A stretch of 27,786 nucleotides of DNA, taken from NCBI GenBank assembly GCA_020845495.1, contig JADLFM010000167.1, forward strand, positions 1 to 27,786, given 5' to 3'. This DNA comes from Chloroflexota bacterium (GTDB taxonomy: Bacteria > Chloroflexota > UBA6077 > JACCZL01). The translations under genes were made by a program, and so were the position numbers. Each line of letters opens with the position of its first letter. Positions within the stretch are counted from its first letter, which is position 1. Below the pieces are notes generated by a model. The model saw nothing but the letters and a program-made list of their open reading frames with translations. It was not told the origin of the DNA and made no database searches. Positions 25,159 to 27,786 of the stretch are shown piece by piece.

Positions 25159-26205
25159 ATGTTGATTGCGCGTGCACCGCTGCGACTCGGCCTCGCCGGC
25201 GGCGGGACCGATCTTCCGGCGTACTACGAGCGAGACGAAGGTCTCGTCGTGTCTACGACGATCGACAAGTTTGTGTACGCCCGGGTCGATCGAACTGTCG
25301 CGCGTGGAGCCCAGATCGTCTCGGCGGACTACCAGACCTCCTACCTCCACCGTCTGGGTGTCCCTATGTGCTGGGACGGCGACCTGGCGCTTCCCCGCGC
25401 GATTTTGCACGAATTTGACATTCAAGAGGGCGTCTCCGTCTTCATCGCGTCGGAAGTTCCGCCGGGGACGGGCCTTGGCTCCTCGAGCGCGGCAGCCGTG
25501 GCGTTGGTCCAGGTGCTGGCCGCCTATCAGGGCCGTGCACTCTCACGCCACGAGATCGCCGAACTTGCCTGCAAGATCGAACTCGAGAAACTGGCTGCGC
25601 CAATCGGTAAGCAAGATCAGTTCGCGGCAGCATTCGGCGGTGTGAACGTGATGCGGTTCTCGGTATCGGGTGTGAGCGTGGAACCCGTTCGAGCACCATC
25701 CGGCATGCTCGATCGACTGAACCGCCGCCTGCTGTTGTTCTTCACTGGAACGGCGCGTAGCTCGGCGACCATCCTCCGAAACCAGCAGCAGGCGAGTGCA
25801 CGGGGGGAGCCCGGCTCACTTGCACGCCTGCATCGAATCCGCGACCTGGCTGACGCCTGTCACCGCTGCATCGAGTCCGGCGATCTCGACGGGATCGGCG
25901 AGATCCTGCATGAAGGATGGCAACAGAAGCGCGCCCTGGCTACCGGTATCACCACCGAGCGGATCGACGAGCTCTATGAAGCAGCGCGTAGGTGCGGCGC
26001 CCGTGGCGGGAAGATCACGGGCGCGGGAGGTGGTGGGTTCCTGCTGCTCTACTGTCAAGAAGACAGGCAGCCGAGCGTCGTCGCGGCAATGGAAGCAGCC
26101 GGCTTGCGCCGCATGGACTTTAGCTTCGAGCCGAGGGGCGTGATGGTGTCGTCGCTCGCCTGGCACAGCGCCGACGAGATGCGGCTGATGCGCGTGTCGG
26201 CCTGA
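25159..26205 (+). CDS. hddA: GHMP-family sugar kinase, HddA-like (D-glycero-D-manno-heptose 7-phosphate kinase candidate)
   Basis: A 348-residue cytoplasmic kinase. The N-terminus RAPLRLGLAGGGTDLPAYY is the signature of the heptose-7-phosphate kinase/fucokinase branch of GHMP kinases. Motif 2 PPGTGLGSSSAAA (101-113) binds ATP phosphates, KQDQFAAAFGG carries the candidate catalytic D153, and motif 3 KITGAGGGGF (285-294) closes the active site. In the GDP-heptose pathway HddA phosphorylates the C1 position before GDP activation. No isomerase (gmhA), phosphatase (gmhB) or guanylyltransferase (hddC) gene is visible in the window, so another sugar is possible and the symbol is tentative. CTGGAG upstream of ATG 25159 supports the start. 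It is the last + strand gene before the insertion sequence. Confidence 0.72.
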   Translation: MLIARAPLRLGLAGGGTDLPAYYERDEGLVVSTTIDKFVYARVDRTVARGAQIVSADYQTSYLHRLGVPMCWDGDLALPRAILHEFDIQEGVSVFIASEVPPGTGLGSSSAAAVALVQVLAAYQGRALSRHEIAELACKIELEKLAAPIGKQDQFAAAFGGVNVMRFSVSGVSVEPVRAPSGMLDRLNRRLLLFFTGTARSSATILRNQQQASARGEPGSLARLHRIRDLADACHRCIESGDLDGIGEILHEGWQQKRALATGITTERIDELYEAARRCGARGGKITGAGGGGFLLLYCQEDRQPSVVAAMEAAGLRRMDFSFEPRGVMVSSLAWHSADEMRLMRVSA

Positions 26206-26386
26206 GGGGAGGCCCGCAGGCAGCCTGTCGTCGAGCCGGGAGCACGGACGCTGTCACTGGCGGCGTTGTCCCTGCCACACGTGGAGGCGGCTGCCCCTGG
26301 CCGCACCATACACTCCCAGTACGCCAGGACTTGCAAACCCGTGAGAGCGTGCGAGCGGGTGTGACTCAGGTCTGTAATCGAGGCAG

Positions 26387-27718
26387 TCAGGCGGCGAGCG
26401 GTCGACCGGAGCGGTCGCGAGCTCGGAGGGCAAGGACAGCGCGTGCGCCGGTGACGGACCAGCGCATGCCGGGGCGCTTGAGGCGGATCTGGACGACGTG
26501 GGTGGCGGCGGATTCGATGGCGCCGGAGCCGATCGGGAGGCCGTCGAGTCGGAGGGTGTGGTAGGCCATGCGCTCGGCATGCTGGCGGAAGTAACCGCGC
26601 TCGCGTCGGAGGGTCTCGCGAGCGGCCGGGGTGGGGCCGGTGAGCGCCGCGAGAGCGGCGAGCACCGGGTCGGGTCCGGCAATGAGGAGGCGGTGCCGGT
26701 GCCGGTCGAGCCAGTCGCAGGCGGCCGGGGTGTCGCCGAAGGCGGCCTGGGCCGCAGCGGCCAGGTGCTCGCTGGCATGGTAGAAGTCGACCACGTCGAT
26801 CCGGTCGATCCAGTGGTCGTCGGCCAGCTTCCAGATCCAGGCCGCGCCATCCCCCAGGATCAGCGCCTCGCGGAGGATCGCGAGCCCACGCCCGGTCACC
26901 CCACCGGCCCAGCGCGCGATCTCCAGCCCACCGCGTCGGGCCACCTCGCCCAGGAGATGGGGGCCGAACGTCGCGGCCGGCTCGCGTGCGGCGACGTAGC
27001 TCGGGCGCTGGAGCTGCCCGTCCTCCCAGCCGGCCACCAGCCCGACCTTGACCTCGTGCCAGCCGTCGAGATAGCGGATCATCGTCCCATCGGTTTCGAC
27101 CACCAGGAGGCCGGGCGCCCGGTCGAGGGGATCGGCCGCCTCCTGGGTCCGCGCGACCTCGGCCGCCGCCTGCTCCTCGGCGTCCGCCAGCGTCGTCCCG
27201 ACCTCGATCGCGAGCCGACGCAGCGTCTCGGGGCCGAGCGCGATCCCCGTCAACGAGTCCAGCCGTTCGGCGGCCTCCCGGTACGGCAGCGACGCCGCCA
27301 ACTCCAGCCCCCACTGCCGGACCCCGGCGCTCGTCTGCACCCGAGTCGGCACGCCCAGCACGGTCTCGACCACGCTCCAGCCCTGCCGACACCTCCGACA
27401 GTGGTACCACGGACGCTCCAGCGTCACCGCACCACACTGCGTCAGCATCTGACGCGCCCGAGCGGGTTCCCACGGCGGCGTCTTCGTCCCACACCCCGGA
27501 CACGCCTGCCGACCCTGACGCAGCCGCCGGTCGAGCCCGCTGGTCGCCGCTTCGACGACCGCCTCCAGCAGCCGGGGCAACACCCCACGCACCAGCCCCA
27601 GCACCCGCCTCTCGTGCGCGGCCAGCGGCTGATCGCGCCCCGCCTCGCACCATTCCGCCAGCAGCGCCCCCAACCCGTCCAGCGCTGCTACGATCTCCTC
27701 GGGGATGGGCCGGTTCAT
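26387..27718 (-). CDS. ISKra4-like transposase
   Basis: A 443-residue DDE transposase. The N-terminal region has a zinc-finger-like CPGCGTK...CRRC arrangement (two CxxC pairs). The catalytic core shows ETDGTMI, LGDGAAWIWKLAD followed by VDFYHASEHL, and GSGAIESAATHVVQ, matching the D-D-E pattern and spacing of ISKra4-family enzymes. The length is close to that of family members and no frameshift is visible, so the gene appears intact. It faces the glycan cluster convergently and looks more uniformly GC-rich than its neighbours (by eye). The right terminal repeat may lie at or beyond the window end, and no left terminal repeat could be identified in 26206-26386. Confidence 0.85.
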   Translation of the reverse strand: MNRPIPEEIVAALDGLGALLAEWCEAGRDQPLAAHERRVLGLVRGVLPRLLEAVVEAATSGLDRRLRQGRQACPGCGTKTPPWEPARARQMLTQCGAVTLERPWYHCRRCRQGWSVVETVLGVPTRVQTSAGVRQWGLELAASLPYREAAERLDSLTGIALGPETLRRLAIEVGTTLADAEEQAAAEVARTQEAADPLDRAPGLLVVETDGTMIRYLDGWHEVKVGLVAGWEDGQLQRPSYVAAREPAATFGPHLLGEVARRGGLEIARWAGGVTGRGLAILREALILGDGAAWIWKLADDHWIDRIDVVDFYHASEHLAAAAQAAFGDTPAACDWLDRHRHRLLIAGPDPVLAALAALTGPTPAARETLRRERGYFRQHAERMAYHTLRLDGLPIGSGAIESAATHVVQIRLKRPGMRWSVTGARAVLALRARDRSGRPLAA

Positions 27719-27734
27719 GCGGCACGTCCTCTCC

Positions 27735-27762
27735 GGCCGTCGGCGCCTCTACGCCGACGGCC
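27735..27762 (-). promoter_or_regulatory. Perfect 11-bp hairpin in transposase leader
   Basis: GGCCGTCGGCG at 27735-27745 is the exact reverse complement of CGCCGACGGCC at 27752-27762, with a 6-nt loop. It lies 17 nt upstream of the transposase ATG, in its predicted leader. Leader hairpins in insertion sequences can sequester the ribosome site when transcription enters from outside; this role is by analogy. It could also be a binding site for the transposase. Confidence 0.5.
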
Positions 27763-27786
27763 TCTGCATCCTTTGCACGATACCCC

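Larger units (their letters stand above)
26206..27786 (-). mobile_element. Insertion sequence, ISKra4-like, boundaries unresolved
   Basis: The element is inferred from the intact transposase gene and the hairpin in its leader. The left boundary must lie between the sugar kinase stop (26205) and the transposase stop (26387); no sequence there matches the inverted complement of the window's right end well enough to call a terminal repeat. The right end may be outside the window. The stated limits are therefore outer limits, not mapped ends. Confidence 0.5.

Noticed and set aside
26206..26386. Left terminal inverted repeat of the insertion sequence
   Set aside because: The best partial match to the inverted right edge shares only GCAAA plus scattered bases, which is not enough to call an end.
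26055..27725. Long open frame on the - strand extending over the sugar kinase end and the whole transposase
   Set aside because: It overlaps the motif-bearing transposase in another frame, and its translation is low-complexity Gly/Arg/Ala/Pro, typical of a GC-rich shadow.
1..27786. tRNA, rRNA, CRISPR array or riboswitch
   Set aside because: No cloverleaf-like segment, spaced direct-repeat array or known aptamer consensus was found, and every gap between genes is under 200 nt.

Overview
The window is high-GC, tightly packed bacterial DNA in which all but the last gene lie on the + strand. It is almost entirely one cell-surface polysaccharide gene cluster. Protein flavour (fused Wzz/BY-kinase, several Chloroflexota-style polytopic GT-C-like proteins, exported Asp-box propeller, ISKra4-type transposase) suggests a Chloroflexota bacterium, perhaps near the Thermomicrobia. 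This is an impression from the protein sequences, not a placement.

Layout. The left edge holds the 3' end of an exported surface-protein gene (3-455), closed by a strong hairpin (486-520). The first block (613-4940) encodes a Dpm1/ArnC-like GT2, a four-TM EamA/ArnE-like half-transporter, an FAD oxidoreductase, a second, paralogous half-transporter and a DegT-type PLP aminotransferase. The second block (5026-13524) is a classical Wzx/Wzy assembly set: three GT4 glycosyltransferases, a Wzx flippase, a GT2, a Wzy/WaaL-type polymerase or ligase, and another GT2. Several of its genes are joined by ATGA overlaps. The third block (13541-22023) encodes a polytopic GT-C-like protein, a membrane-anchored Asp-box beta-propeller, a Wzz-BY-kinase chain-length regulator and two more GT-C-like membrane proteins. 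The fourth block (22086-26205) has two GT4 enzymes around a small three-TM orphan protein, then a GHMP sugar kinase resembling HddA. The right end is an ISKra4-like transposase on the - strand (26387-27718) with a perfect hairpin ahead of its start.

How they may work together (inference): soluble GT4 and GT2 enzymes build a lipid-linked repeat unit on the cytoplasmic face. Wzx flips it, Wzy polymerises it and the Wzz/BY-kinase sets chain length. In parallel, the first block looks like an Arn-type side route: a sugar is aminated by DegT, loaded on polyprenyl phosphate by the Dpm1/ArnC-like GT2, flipped by the ArnE/ArnF-like pair, and attached outside by one or more of the GT-C proteins. The FAD oxidoreductase between the two half-transporter genes is the unusual element, since Arn pathways are not known to use one. 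No priming phosphoglycosyl transferase and no outer-membrane exporter is visible in the window.
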